Assembly: GCA_024642565.1 (NCBI GenBank)
Contig: JAHEAV010000012.1
Location: 1 to 64,000 of the forward strand
Direction: 5' to 3'
Length of the DNA stretch: 64,000 nucleotides
From: Erythrobacter sp.
GTDB lineage: Bacteria > Pseudomonadota > Alphaproteobacteria > Sphingomonadales > Sphingomonadaceae
Under the pieces are notes generated by a model. That model saw only the letters and a program-made list of their open reading frames with translations, did not search any database and was not told the origin of the DNA. How positions within the stretch are numbered: position 1 is the stretch's first letter; every line of letters starts with the position of its first letter. Below, piece by piece: positions 24,375-33,866 of the stretch. The position numbers were made by a program, and so were the translations under genes.

Positions 24375-26354
24375 ATGAGTCGAGCGGGGCTTTTTGCGGC
24401 GTGGGCGGCCCTTGCCCTGTGCCCGATATCCGCGAACGCCCAGGTCGCGGCTTCTGCCAGCGCGAAAGAGGCGGCTATCCCCGCACCAGAGGCGCGCCCG
24501 CCGGTAATCCCAACATCGGACTTTTCTTCGCGCAACGACTGGCGCAATTCGGTCCTGTCACCCGATGGCAACCGGATCGCCACACAGGTCGAGGTGGATG
24601 GAGAAACGTTGATCCTGGTGATCGATGCCGTGACATTTGCACCGGTGCGCAAATTTGGCACTGGTAAGGACAAAATCGCCCTTGAATGGTTCAGGTGGGC
24701 GGGGAACGACCGGGTCCTCCTCGGCCTGTCTGCAATCGCACAGTTTATGGGAGAGGACGCGCGCTTCACCCGGCTATATTCGCTGAACATCAACGACGGC
24801 GCGTTGCAACTTGTCGGGCGCAAGGCGCCTGTGGTGACGGGGGATGATGTTGTTTACATCGCGCCGGACGGATCATGGTTGCTGCTGTCAATACAGGCAT
24901 CCATCTATGATTACCCCTCTGTTTATCGCTTTGACCTGACTGGCGATTCCAGGGAAACCAGAGTCGTTTCATCGCGAGAGGGTATCTGGAACTGGATTGC
25001 CGATGATCAGGGGGTGGTCCGCATCGGCACCGGCTGGTCAATGGGTAAATATAACATAATCTACCGCAAATCAGGTGCCGATAAATGGGCAACCGTTGGC
25101 AAGTTCAAACCTGATGATCCGGCCACCCGCCTGTGGGACGTCATGAAGATCATCGGCGGATCGGATCTTGGCTATATCCTGGATGAAGGCAAGGATGGCC
25201 GGGTCGAACTGCAGCAGTTCGACTACGCCAAGCGCGAAGTGGTAAAAACGGTCTATGCCAATCCGGAATGGGATGTGGAGCAGGCGTGGCTTGGGCAGGA
25301 TGACGAACCGCTTGCCGCCAGTTTCACCGATGATCGTGACCGGATCGTCTGGTTCCGCGATGCTGACAAGAAGTTGCAGGCGATGCTCGACAAATCAATG
25401 GTGGAAGATGAGGCATGGATCACCTCGCGCGCACGCGACGGTTCGCGTATGCTGATTTGGGCAGGCGGTGAAGCCGACCCAGGCGCACTTTATGTCTATA
25501 CTCCGGCCCAAAATCGGATGGTTCAGTTCGCTGAAATGCGTCCGAAAATTCGCTTCATCGATCTGGTGAAGCCCAAATCGGTGCAATATGATGCGCGCGA
25601 CGGGACAAAGATCTCGGCATATTTGACCTTGCCGCGTGGGCGGGTGGCGAAAAACCTGCCCCTGATCTTGCTCCCGCATGGCGGCCCATACGGTATTCGT
25701 GACAAGCTTGATTACAACGACGAGGTCCAACTGCTGGCCAATCGTGGTTATGCCGTGCTGCAGCCGAATTATCGAGGCTCTGGCGGCTATGGCAAGGGTT
25801 TCGCCGATCTTGGTATCGGCCAGATCGGCCGCAAAATGCAGGATGATCTCGACGATGCAACGGATTGGGCCGTGGCGCAGGGGATTGCCGATGCAAACCG
25901 GGTTTGCGTGGTAGGCGGCAGTTATGGCGGTTATGCCGCCTTGTGGGCGGTGTTGCGTAATCCGGAACGTTATCGCTGCGCAGCCAGTTGGGCGGGAGTT
26001 ACCGATTGGGACAGCCAGCTAAGGTATGACCGCAACTACTTCTCGCGCAGCGCAGGAAAGAAATGGCGCGCGCGCATTCAGGGTGACCAGGAAGGTTTCG
26101 ATCTCGATAGTGTTTCACCCTACCGGCAGGCGGGGACCTTATCCCGCCCGATCCTTGTAGGACATGGCACGGATGACACAAACGTGCCCTTCAGTCAGTT
26201 CAAGAAGATGCGCACCGCGACCGCGACTGCAAAGGTTCCGGTCGATCTGCTTGTGATAGAAGACGAAGGGCATTCCTTCACCAAGCCGGAAAACGAACAG
26301 CGATGGTATGATGCATTGCTGGCGTTTCTGGCAAAGAACAACCCGGCAGATTGA
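24375..26354 (+). CDS. Secreted S9 family peptidase (dipeptidyl-aminopeptidase/acylaminoacyl-peptidase type)
   Basis: A 659-residue exported enzyme with a Sec signal peptide (AAWAALALCPISANA). The N-terminal part is a beta-propeller. The C-terminal alpha/beta hydrolase has Ser in VVGGSYGGYAALWAV, Asp in VGHGTDDTNVPFSQF and His in EDEGHSFTKPENE, the S9C triad. It also has the conserved LPHGGPYGIRD and LQPNYRGSGGYGK segments. It probably degrades peptides in the periplasm. It is separated from metZ by 99 bases. Confidence 0.93.
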   Translation: MSRAGLFAAWAALALCPISANAQVAASASAKEAAIPAPEARPPVIPTSDFSSRNDWRNSVLSPDGNRIATQVEVDGETLILVIDAVTFAPVRKFGTGKDKIALEWFRWAGNDRVLLGLSAIAQFMGEDARFTRLYSLNINDGALQLVGRKAPVVTGDDVVYIAPDGSWLLLSIQASIYDYPSVYRFDLTGDSRETRVVSSREGIWNWIADDQGVVRIGTGWSMGKYNIIYRKSGADKWATVGKFKPDDPATRLWDVMKIIGGSDLGYILDEGKDGRVELQQFDYAKREVVKTVYANPEWDVEQAWLGQDDEPLAASFTDDRDRIVWFRDADKKLQAMLDKSMVEDEAWITSRARDGSRMLIWAGGEADPGALYVYTPAQNRMVQFAEMRPKIRFIDLVKPKSVQYDARDGTKISAYLTLPRGRVAKNLPLILLPHGGPYGIRDKLDYNDEVQLLANRGYAVLQPNYRGSGGYGKGFADLGIGQIGRKMQDDLDDATDWAVAQGIADANRVCVVGGSYGGYAALWAVLRNPERYRCAASWAGVTDWDSQLRYDRNYFSRSAGKKWRARIQGDQEGFDLDSVSPYRQAGTLSRPILVGHGTDDTNVPFSQFKKMRTATATAKVPVDLLVIEDEGHSFTKPENEQRWYDALLAFLAKNNPAD

Positions 26355-26459
26355 TCCGCCCGCTGGTTGTGCATTGCAGCATATGGGGCTACGCGGCGGG
26401 CTGTCTCTTCACGTAGCGCGCGTTTTCGGCTGCGCTGCGGCAATCCGCAAGGTAACTCT

Positions 26460-27974
26460 ATGGCCTCCGCCACTCAGCCGGGTATTCCCGCGCGCCCTTC
26501 CTTCAAAACCGACTGGCTCGGCAATATCCGTGGCGACATCCTGGCCGGGATGGTTGTTGCATTGGCGCTGATCCCCGAAGCGATCGGTTTCTCCCTTATC
26601 GCGGGTGTCGACCCCAGCGTGGGCCTCTATGCCTCGGTCGCGATTGCGATGGTGATTGCCCTGGTTGGCGGCCGGCCGGGAATGATCTCCGCTGCGACCG
26701 CTGCCGTGGCGGTGGTGGTGGTGCCGCTGGTGCGCGAACACGGGGTCGAATACCTCTTCGCCGCCACTATCCTCATGGGCATCATACAGGGCATTGCCGC
26801 GCTGCTGCGGCTTGACCTGCTGATGCAATTTGTATCGCGCAGTGTGATCACCGGCTTCGTCAATGCGTTGGCCATTTTGATCTTTATGGCACAATTGCCG
26901 CAGCTTATCGGGGTGGGCTGGCAAACCTATGCGATGGTGCTGGGCGGTTTGGCGATTATCTATCTGTTGCCGCGTGTTACCAAAATCGTGCCGAGCCCGT
27001 TGGTTGCGATCCTGCTGCTGACGGCGATTACCATTTTCTGGCATGTGCCGGTGAACCATGTCGCGGGCGAGGGGCAACTTCCGGACGGGCTGCCGACATT
27101 TGCCATCCCGAATGTCCCGCTTACTTGGGAAACCGTGCAAATCATTCTGCCCTATTCCCTGACTATGGCAGCGGTCGGCCTGCTGGAAAGCTTGCTGACC
27201 GCGCAGATTGTGGACGATCTGACCCATACGGAAAGCAACAAGCAGCGCGAGAGCGCCGGCCAGGGCATTGCCAACGTGGTTGCCGCCTTTTTCGGCGGGA
27301 TGGGCGGCTGCGCGATGATTGGCCAGTCAGTCATAAATGTCGCCAGTGGCGGGCGCGGACGTTTGTCCACCTTTGCCGCGGGTGCGTTCCTGCTGATACT
27401 GCTGACCGTGCTGGGCGATTGGGTGGGCCGGGTGCCGATGCCCGCATTGGTAGCGGTGATGATCATGGTCAGCATCGGGACCTTCAGCTGGTCCTCCATT
27501 GCCAATTTGCGTCGGCATCCACCGACAAGCTCCATCGTCATGCTGGCGACCGTGGCAGTCGTTGTATTGACGCATGATCTGGCATTGGGTGTGCTGACCG
27601 GCGTATTGCTGTCCGGCATTTTCTTCGCGAACAAGGTCCGGCAGATGTTCCGGGTAGAGCGGACCCGGCGCCCTCACAGCGCGGTCTATACCGTCACCGG
27701 GCAAATATTCTTTGCCTCGGTAGACCGGCTATTGCGGGAAATCGGGCCGGAGAGCCAGTATGACGACGCATCCAGCCATGTGGTGATCGATGTCAGCAAG
27801 GCGCATTTCTGGGATATCTCCGCGATTGGCGCGCTCGATAAGGTGGTCGATCGGATGCGCTTGAATGGGCGGCATGTGCGGATCGTGGGGATGAATACCG
27901 CCAGTGCCGATCTTGTCGACCGTTTTGCTCTGGAAGACCGGTTGGGGCTGGAAACAGGCCTGGCCCCGCACTGA
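26460..27974 (+). CDS. SulP family inorganic anion transporter
   Basis: A 504-residue transporter of the SLC26/SulP family. It has the [32 protein letters not shown] signature at the start, about 14 membrane segments in the SLC26 arrangement, [20 protein letters not shown] in the middle, and a cytoplasmic STAS domain at the C-terminus ([23 protein letters not shown]). Relatives carry sulfate, bicarbonate or other anions. The ATG at 26460 has AAGG eight bases upstream. The substrate is not predicted. Confidence 0.93.
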   Translation: MASATQPGIPARPSFKTDWLGNIRGDILAGMVVALALIPEAIGFSLIAGVDPSVGLYASVAIAMVIALVGGRPGMISAATAAVAVVVVPLVREHGVEYLFAATILMGIIQGIAALLRLDLLMQFVSRSVITGFVNALAILIFMAQLPQLIGVGWQTYAMVLGGLAIIYLLPRVTKIVPSPLVAILLLTAITIFWHVPVNHVAGEGQLPDGLPTFAIPNVPLTWETVQIILPYSLTMAAVGLLESLLTAQIVDDLTHTESNKQRESAGQGIANVVAAFFGGMGGCAMIGQSVINVASGGRGRLSTFAAGAFLLILLTVLGDWVGRVPMPALVAVMIMVSIGTFSWSSIANLRRHPPTSSIVMLATVAVVVLTHDLALGVLTGVLLSGIFFANKVRQMFRVERTRRPHSAVYTVTGQIFFASVDRLLREIGPESQYDDASSHVVIDVSKAHFWDISAIGALDKVVDRMRLNGRHVRIVGMNTASADLVDRFALEDRLGLETGLAPH

Positions 27975-27983
27975 TCCCGGTTT

Positions 27984-29801
27984 TTACAGCCGGTCCATAT
28001 CCAGCCATTCGCGCTTGCCAAGCCATGATTTGTCGAGCGCGGCTTCGGCAGCTGCGGCCTCTGGCTTGTGGCCCAGCTTGCGTTCGGTCTGGGCCAGTCC
28101 GTAAAGCGCCCATCCATCATTGGGTGCCTTGAACAGCGCAGCCTGGAACGCGTCGCGCGCGCCCTTGAAGTCCCCAGCGCGATACAGGCTTGCGCCAAGC
28201 GATTGGCTGACCGGGTAATACCAGTAGGGCGGTTCTGTGTAGGGTAGGGTCTGCTCGATCGTGATCGCCTGACGGTAATGCGCGGCGGCCTGGGTAAATT
28301 TGCCCTTGGCATGCGCCATGCGTCCTTGCGCGACATGCCGGGCTAGCGCGATCAGATCCATTGCCGGAACACCGCCATCGGTCATCGCCTTGAACTGGGA
28401 CTTGAACTGTGGATTTTCGGCCAGCGCATCCATCGCGGCGAGTTCGGCTGCGAAGCTTTTGTCGTTGCGGGATATGGCAAAGCCAACTGCGCGGGCATAA
28501 CGCCGCATAGCCTCGACATAGGCAAGATCGCTGTTTGCGTTAGTCAGCGCGATGATGGCTTGCGGGCTGGCATATTGCGCCAATGCAAAGTCCGGCGCGG
28601 CGTGGATCACCTGAACCCACGGCAATTGCCGGGCGATATCGACATTGAGGATCGACTTCAGCCGTTCGGTTTCGGACAGGGTGGTGTACATATCGCCTGC
28701 CATCTGCGCCGATGTCAGAAGGAAATGCACATTGTGCGGATAATAGCCGAAGCGATACATGCCATCGCCGCCGAATTTCGTCAGATAATCTTCATCGGCC
28801 CGTGCGGCCAGGATATTTGCGGCCATTGAATCCTTGTAGCGCCCGATCCGGTAATAGATGTGCGAAGGCATGTGGACCAGATGACCGAAGGCATCAGGCG
28901 CAAATTGGGCCATCCGGTCCGCAGCCGCTTCGGCGCGGTGTGGATTGGCGCTATTTTCCATGAGATGGATGTAGAGATGCGCGGCCTGCGGGTGATGCGG
29001 ATTGCGCTGCATCACGGCTTCCAGCATTGCCACGGCTTCCGCGATACGCGGCTTGGCTGCGCTCTTGTCCGTGCTCCAATAATCCCACGGTGTGGTATTC
29101 ATGGCCGCTTCTGCGGCAAGGATGGCAATGTCGTCATTCCCCGGATTTTGGCGCGCAATCCTGAACATGGCATCGGCATAGGCCGCGTCGAGCAAGGCCC
29201 GGTCAGCCGCAGGGTCGTTCGAATAACGGACGGTTTGCGCTGCGATCAGATCGCGTTCAAGCGGAGAAGCTGTTTCAGCCAGTCGCGAAGCAGCGGCCAA
29301 TGCAGTGAGCGCGACGCTGTTCTGTTCAGGCGACATTGGCGCGTTGATATTCGGCCCGCTCGCCAGCGCCACGCCCCACAGGCACATGGCGCAGTCAGGC
29401 GCGCGCAACCGTGCTTCCTGGAATGCGCGTGTCGCCCCCTGGTGATTGAACCCATATGTCAGGAGCATGGCCTGATCGAAATAGGCCCGCGCGTCGCCCG
29501 AAATGCCGGTGGCAGGGATGCTCGACTGGGCCAGATTCGGGATTAACGCCATGCCCGCTGCGCCGACACCGTGCAGGGCCGCCAGATTGCCCGCCAGCTT
29601 CAGGCGCTGGTCAAGCTGCGCACCCGTGGCATCAATTCCGCGGCAGGCGCGGCGGCCTGCCAAGGTCGGATCCAGCGCGCGCAAGGTGGCTTGCGAAATG
29701 GTGTCCGGCGTATCTGCGCTGTCCGTCCAATAACCTGTAAACCCGCCTACCAGCCCGGAAAGCAGAGCAGCGGCGGTTGTTGCGGAGTAAAGCGGATTCA
29801 T
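27984..29801 (-). CDS. Large TPR-repeat secreted protein
   Basis: A 605-residue protein with an N-terminal hydrophobic segment (TTAAALLSGLVGG) and a helical repeat body. The first repeats contain LLTYGFNHQGATRAFQEARLRAPDCAMCLWGVALASGPNINAPM, typical of a widespread family of large tetratricopeptide proteins; later AAHYRQAIT and GARDAFQAALFKAPNDGWALYGLAQTERKLG are classic TPRs. The CAMC motif could bind a cofactor or form a disulfide. GGAGG precedes ATG 29801. Function is unknown. It converges on the SulP gene. Confidence 0.85.
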   Translation of the reverse strand: MNPLYSATTAAALLSGLVGGFTGYWTDSADTPDTISQATLRALDPTLAGRRACRGIDATGAQLDQRLKLAGNLAALHGVGAAGMALIPNLAQSSIPATGISGDARAYFDQAMLLTYGFNHQGATRAFQEARLRAPDCAMCLWGVALASGPNINAPMSPEQNSVALTALAAASRLAETASPLERDLIAAQTVRYSNDPAADRALLDAAYADAMFRIARQNPGNDDIAILAAEAAMNTTPWDYWSTDKSAAKPRIAEAVAMLEAVMQRNPHHPQAAHLYIHLMENSANPHRAEAAADRMAQFAPDAFGHLVHMPSHIYYRIGRYKDSMAANILAARADEDYLTKFGGDGMYRFGYYPHNVHFLLTSAQMAGDMYTTLSETERLKSILNVDIARQLPWVQVIHAAPDFALAQYASPQAIIALTNANSDLAYVEAMRRYARAVGFAISRNDKSFAAELAAMDALAENPQFKSQFKAMTDGGVPAMDLIALARHVAQGRMAHAKGKFTQAAAHYRQAITIEQTLPYTEPPYWYYPVSQSLGASLYRAGDFKGARDAFQAALFKAPNDGWALYGLAQTERKLGHKPEAAAAEAALDKSWLGKREWLDMDRL

Positions 29802-30061
29802 GGTCAGGCCTCCCGATAGGCAAATAATTGCAGGGATGCCGGCGGACACACAACCGGCAAAATGGGGCAATACGACCCTAAACGAGTCGTTACCTAATCC
29901 GCTGTTGGATACAGCCTCCGCCGGCGTATGTCACCACAGGCCAGACCCAGACTGCTGTATCAAAACTGGCGATGAAAGGCGGTGGAAACACGCGATCGAT
30001 GGTGAAGAAAGCGAACCAGCCCCTTGGAGCGCGCGGCAATTGCCGTTATCCTGCGTCCACC

Positions 30062-30460
30062 ATGAAAGAGTTCTTCCAGCACGCTGCAATCACCGACGGG
30101 ATTATCGTGCGGGCGGCGGTCAGTTTCCTGCCCGAACAATCCCAGCCTGATGCGGGCAAGTGGTTTTGGGTTTATCATATCCGGCTGGAGAACCATTCGG
30201 ACGAAACTGTGCAGCTGCGCACCCGCCATTGGCGGATCACTGATGCGCGCGGAATGGTCAATCATGTGGATGGCGAAGGGGTTGTCGGTGAAACCCCGAC
30301 ACTAAATCCGGGTCAAACGCATGACTATGTTTCCGGCTGCCCACTGACGACGCCGCATGGTTCGATGGAGGGTCATTTCACCTTCACCCGTAAGGATGGC
30401 TCACCGCTGGAAGTGGCAATTCCCTTCTTTCCGCTGGCTGCGCCAGCCACAGCGGATTGA
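30062..30460 (+). CDS. apaG: ApaG domain protein
   Basis: A 132-residue beta-sandwich protein of the ApaG (CorD) family. It shows FVRVSFLPEQS-like opening (IVRAAVSFLPEQSQPD), WFWVYHIRLENHSDETVQLRTRHWRITDA, and GEGVVGETPTLNPGQTHDYVSGCPL, all conserved in ApaG. ApaG is linked to cobalt/magnesium handling and binds pyrophosphate-like ligands in some species; its exact role is unsettled. The ATG at 30062 gives the usual family length; an upstream frame is not conserved-looking. Confidence 0.94.
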   Translation: MKEFFQHAAITDGIIVRAAVSFLPEQSQPDAGKWFWVYHIRLENHSDETVQLRTRHWRITDARGMVNHVDGEGVVGETPTLNPGQTHDYVSGCPLTTPHGSMEGHFTFTRKDGSPLEVAIPFFPLAAPATAD

Positions 30461-30467
30461 TCGGCGC

Positions 30468-31019
30468 TTGATCAAGATCCTTGCGTTTGCGGCCAGCAAT
30501 TCAAGCCAGTCAATCAATCGCAAGTTGATCGGCCATGCGGTGGACGTACTCCGGTCAGAAGTGCTTCCCGGTGCCGTGTGCGAGATTCTCGACCTTAATG
30601 ATTTTGAGATGCCGATCTACAGCCTGGACCGGGAAAATGCTGGCGGTGTGCCCGATCTGGCGCACCAGTTCAGGGCGAAAATTGCCGCGGCCGATGCCCT
30701 GCTGATTTCCTTTGCGGAGCATAACGGCCACTATAGTGCGGCTTACAAGAATATCTTCGACTGGGCTTCCCGGCTGGAAGGCAAAGTCTATGCCGGGAAG
30801 CCCAAGGTCGTGTTGTCTGCATCGCCGGGCAAAGGCGGTGCGGGTAATGTGCTGCGCGCTGCGGTGGCGTCTGCCCCGCATTTCGGGGCTGAGGTGTTAT
30901 CGAGCCTGAGTGTCCCGCTGTTTGGTGACAATTTCGACGAAGCGAGTGGAACCCTGAGCAACCCTGAACTTGCCGCCGGTCTGCGCGCCGCTTTGGGCCG
31001 TTTTGCACGCATGAACTGA
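30468..31019 (+). CDS. NADPH-dependent FMN reductase family protein
   Basis: A 183-residue flavodoxin-fold protein. The FMN phosphate loop is AASNSSQSINRKL (6-18), followed by LNDFEMPIYS and the PEHNGHYSAAYKNIFDW region, here FAEHNGHYSAAYKNIFDW. This matches chromate/quinone-reductase type NAD(P)H-dependent FMN reductases. TTG at 30468 is the best start because it directly precedes the first beta strand (IKILAFAAS) and lies eight bases after the apaG stop; a longer ATG frame runs inside apaG. Confidence 0.88.
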   Translation: MIKILAFAASNSSQSINRKLIGHAVDVLRSEVLPGAVCEILDLNDFEMPIYSLDRENAGGVPDLAHQFRAKIAAADALLISFAEHNGHYSAAYKNIFDWASRLEGKVYAGKPKVVLSASPGKGGAGNVLRAAVASAPHFGAEVLSSLSVPLFGDNFDEASGTLSNPELAAGLRAALGRFARMN

Positions 31020-31076
31020 CAAGCGCTGCGCTGCGTTCTCACAAGTCATGTTGCGGAGGGGCCGCGTCGGCTCTAC

Positions 31077-31889
31077 ATGGCGCTCACTATGAAGCGCACC
31101 CATCTTCCCCTTAATGCCCTGCGCGTGTTCGACGCAGCGGCACGGCACCTCAGCTTCACCCGCGCGGCGGACGAGCTGGCGGTGACTCCGGCGGCGGTTG
31201 GCCAGCAGATCCGCGCGTTGGAAGACCACCTCGGCACAGTCTTGTTCCGCCGGACCAGCAAGGGCCTCGAACTGACGGATGAGGGCTGCGCCGGACTCGA
31301 CCCTTTGCGCGAAGGATTCTTGCGGTTCGAAGAAAGCGTGCAGGCAATGCAGGCTGGGCAGGCGAGCGACCATTACGCAATTGCCTGCCCGCGCGAATTT
31401 TACGCCCAGTGGCTTGCCCCGCGGTTGGCCGCCTTTGGCAAGGAGAATCCTGGCGTCCGGTTCCAGTTTGTGGCTGATGAGGATGCGGATTTCACCGAAG
31501 CCAATCTCGATCTGGCGATCCGTTTGGTCGATGGACCGGGCGATCTTGAAGGGGTGGAGCTGGCCCCGGCTCGGCGTGTAGTTGTGGCTTCGCCTGATGC
31601 TTCCGATGCGCATGGTTACTGGATCGATTGGCCGGGTGCGCCCCTGCCGGAAGGATCGGAGGTCAGCGTAAGCGTCGGCAATGCGGGGCAGGCGCTCAGC
31701 TCTGCTGTTGCGGGAATGGGCAAGGCAATCCTGCCCTACCTGCTGGCCGAAGAAGCGTTGGAAAGCGGCCGCTTGACTGCACTCGAAGGGCCGGACGAAG
31801 GCAGGCGTGCCTATTGGCTGGTCGCGCCGCTGCCGCAGTGGCGCCAGAAAAAGGTCAAGGCACTGGTCGCCTATCTGGCAAAGGATTAG
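31077..31889 (+). CDS. LysR family regulator (GcvA-like)
   Basis: A 270-residue regulator. The N-terminal HTH, LPLNALRVFDAAARHLSFTRAADELAVTPAAVGQQIRALEDHLGTVLFRR, is the GcvA/TrpI pattern. The effector domain is shorter than the usual 300-residue family length. ATG at 31077 and ATG at 31089 are both possible; the second gives the typical start MKRTHLPLN. It is followed by a GNAT gene, whose start is only a few bases after the LysR stop. Confidence 0.9.
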   Translation: MALTMKRTHLPLNALRVFDAAARHLSFTRAADELAVTPAAVGQQIRALEDHLGTVLFRRTSKGLELTDEGCAGLDPLREGFLRFEESVQAMQAGQASDHYAIACPREFYAQWLAPRLAAFGKENPGVRFQFVADEDADFTEANLDLAIRLVDGPGDLEGVELAPARRVVVASPDASDAHGYWIDWPGAPLPEGSEVSVSVGNAGQALSSAVAGMGKAILPYLLAEEALESGRLTALEGPDEGRRAYWLVAPLPQWRQKKVKALVAYLAKD

Positions 31890-31893
31890 CCAC

Positions 31894-32427
31894 CTGAAAG
31901 ATACCCCGATTCTTGAAACAGCGCGCCTGACCCTGCGCCCGCTGGAGGCTGGCGATGTCGAAGCGTTCTGGCCGACTTTTTCCGATCCTGACAACATGCG
32001 CTGGTGGAGCAGGGCACCTTTCACCTCCCGTGAGGAGCTGGGCACATGGCTATTGGCCGATGGCTGGGATGGGCGCAGTTGGGCGGCAATTGAACGCAGC
32101 AGCGGCAAGCCCGTCTGCCGATTGGTCGCCACGCCCGGAATGCTGGGCGTGACCGAGATCGGCTATGCGACCGTTCTGGGCCGGCAGGGCGAAGGGTTCG
32201 CGCGGGAAGCGGTGGCCGGTTTGATCACCCATCTGTTCCGCGCTGAGGGGAACCGCCGTATCTGGGCCGATGTCGATCCGGAAAATGCAGGTTCCAATGC
32301 CCTGCTCAAGGGACTTGGTTTTACCATGGAAGGGCAGCTCCGTGCCGCCTGGGAAACCCATATCGGTGTGCGCGACAGCTTGATCTGGGGGATACTCGCG
32401 GACGAATGGCAACCGGCCGCCGCCTAG
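31894..32427 (+). CDS. GNAT family N-acetyltransferase (RimJ/RimL-like), likely CTG start
   Basis: A 177-residue acetyltransferase with the family opening TPILETARLTLRPLEAGDVEAFW and the acetyl-CoA pyrophosphate loop in VLGRQGEGFAREAVAGLI. The C-terminal NAGSNALLKGLGFTMEG is also typical. No ATG, GTG or TTG lies near the conserved start. CTG at 31894 stands exactly where Met is expected and has AAGGA eight bases upstream. The only in-frame ATG, at 31807, lies deep inside lysR. The enzyme acetylates a peptide, amine or ribosomal N-terminus; the substrate is unknown. Confidence 0.85.
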   Translation: MKDTPILETARLTLRPLEAGDVEAFWPTFSDPDNMRWWSRAPFTSREELGTWLLADGWDGRSWAAIERSSGKPVCRLVATPGMLGVTEIGYATVLGRQGEGFAREAVAGLITHLFRAEGNRRIWADVDPENAGSNALLKGLGFTMEGQLRAAWETHIGVRDSLIWGILADEWQPAAA

Positions 32428-32464
32428 CCCGCCTTGGGCCGCCTTGGGGATTGCCCCATTGCGG

Positions 32465-33286
32465 TCAGACAGCTTCGGCCGGTTTGCTGGCAATCCGCAG
32501 CGGTTTTGCAGCTGCGCGAAAGCGTTCCTTGTATTGCGGATGTTCGGTACCCATCCAGCGGTCCCACCAAGTGAAATAAAATCCGAAATTATAACCGCCG
32601 GCCTGATGATGCAAATCATGATGGGTCGTGGTCGAAACCCAGTCGGTCCATTTGGTGTCTGTCCAGCCAGCGGGGAATAATTCGACCCCGGCGTGGGCCA
32701 TGACATTGCGAAAAATCATGTGCCACAGGAAGAAGAGCACCGCCCATCCGGCATAGGCGATTCCCATCATACTGGTGGCAAGCAGGAATAGCGGCATGAA
32801 CAGCGCCTCCGTAACCGCTTCCCAACTGGCGAAGCTATACGCGGTCCAGGGCGTGGGCGTGCGCGACTTGTGGTGATGCAAATGCGTGGCCCGGAATAAA
32901 TGCTTGTGATGCAATGCACGGTGCATCCAATAGAAATAGGCATCATGCGCCACCACCATGATTGCGAATTGCACCGCGATCAGCCCCAGGCCCGCGCCGT
33001 CCAGCTTGAAACGGATGATGCCATATTCACGCATCACCAGCACGCTGATGGTGGTGGTGGCAAAGACGAGCACTGTGCGCAGCGATGACAGCACCTCGCG
33101 CGCATAATCGCCGCGTTGCGCCCGGCGGTTCTGGATGCGGCGATTGTCTGCCCAATGTTTGAACACCAGCAGCACCAACGCCATCAGACCCGCCGCGACG
33201 AAATAGCGCGTCAGATCGAGGTAGATGCCCTTCATCATATGGTGACCGATTTTTTCGATCAGGGTGGTGTCATGCGCTGATGTCAT
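32465..33286 (-). CDS. Fatty acid hydroxylase/sterol desaturase family membrane protein
   Basis: A 273-residue membrane di-iron enzyme. The histidine-rich motifs are HDAYFYWMHRALHH, HLHHHKSRTPTPW and THHDLHHQAGGYNFGFYFTWWDRWMGT, which match the four His boxes of the FA hydroxylase superfamily. These enzymes hydroxylate or desaturate lipids or carotenoids (CrtZ- and ERG3-like relatives). The ATG at 33286 has GGAG just upstream; longer frames lack support. The substrate is not determined. Confidence 0.9.
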   Translation of the reverse strand: MTSAHDTTLIEKIGHHMMKGIYLDLTRYFVAAGLMALVLLVFKHWADNRRIQNRRAQRGDYAREVLSSLRTVLVFATTTISVLVMREYGIIRFKLDGAGLGLIAVQFAIMVVAHDAYFYWMHRALHHKHLFRATHLHHHKSRTPTPWTAYSFASWEAVTEALFMPLFLLATSMMGIAYAGWAVLFFLWHMIFRNVMAHAGVELFPAGWTDTKWTDWVSTTTHHDLHHQAGGYNFGFYFTWWDRWMGTEHPQYKERFRAAAKPLRIASKPAEAV

Positions 33287-33485
33287 AGGTGCTCCGCCGC
33301 CGATGATGCCGCTGCAAGGCCGCGAACGCAATGGCAAAGGCGATGGGACGCCAGGCTGTGAATTGGCCTCCCTTACTTGTGACGATGCTAAGGTGTTTGG
33401 AGTTACGCAGCGGCAATGTTGTGCACGACACCGCCGCTGCATATCCAGAGCAGATCCCACTCATCCTTGTTAAGATGCGCTGGTC

Positions 33486-33866
33486 CTAGCTGTCTCGGTC
33501 GACAATAATATAAATGTTTGTGGTGCTTTCCATGTGCTCACCCCATTTGTAGCAAGCTCCAGGAGCCAGCGAAATTGCAAATAATGTGTCGTCAGGATAC
33601 GAACTCGATACACGAGCAGAGCCACGCCAGTTGCTCGAACTGTTGTTACAAAATTGCACAACCGGATAGATTCTGCTGTTCGAATAAGATTCATTGACCC
33701 GCATAGTTAATTGCAGGCCTTGATTATAGATAGTTGTAGACGTGTCCCCTACTGACCATCCGTATTGATTTCGAAATGTGGAAACTTCGCTTGCTTGTGC
33801 TGGCAAGGCCGCAAGTCCACAACCAATTGCCACAAGACTGCTCATAAACTTGGTGCGCGAAATCAT
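33486..33866 (-). CDS. Small secreted protein, hypothetical, AT-richer
   Basis: A 126-residue protein with a Sec signal peptide (FMSSLVAIGCGLAALPAQA, cleavage before SEVST). The mature part is Asn/Ser/Tyr-rich with cysteines in VQFCNNSSSNW and APGACYKWGE, which could form a disulfide. GGGAGAA lies upstream of the ATG. Base composition is visibly AT-richer than neighbouring genes, with AT-ending codons, so horizontal acquisition is possible. I do not recognise a family. Confidence 0.7.
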   Translation of the reverse strand: MISRTKFMSSLVAIGCGLAALPAQASEVSTFRNQYGWSVGDTSTTIYNQGLQLTMRVNESYSNSRIYPVVQFCNNSSSNWRGSARVSSSYPDDTLFAISLAPGACYKWGEHMESTTNIYIIVDRDS

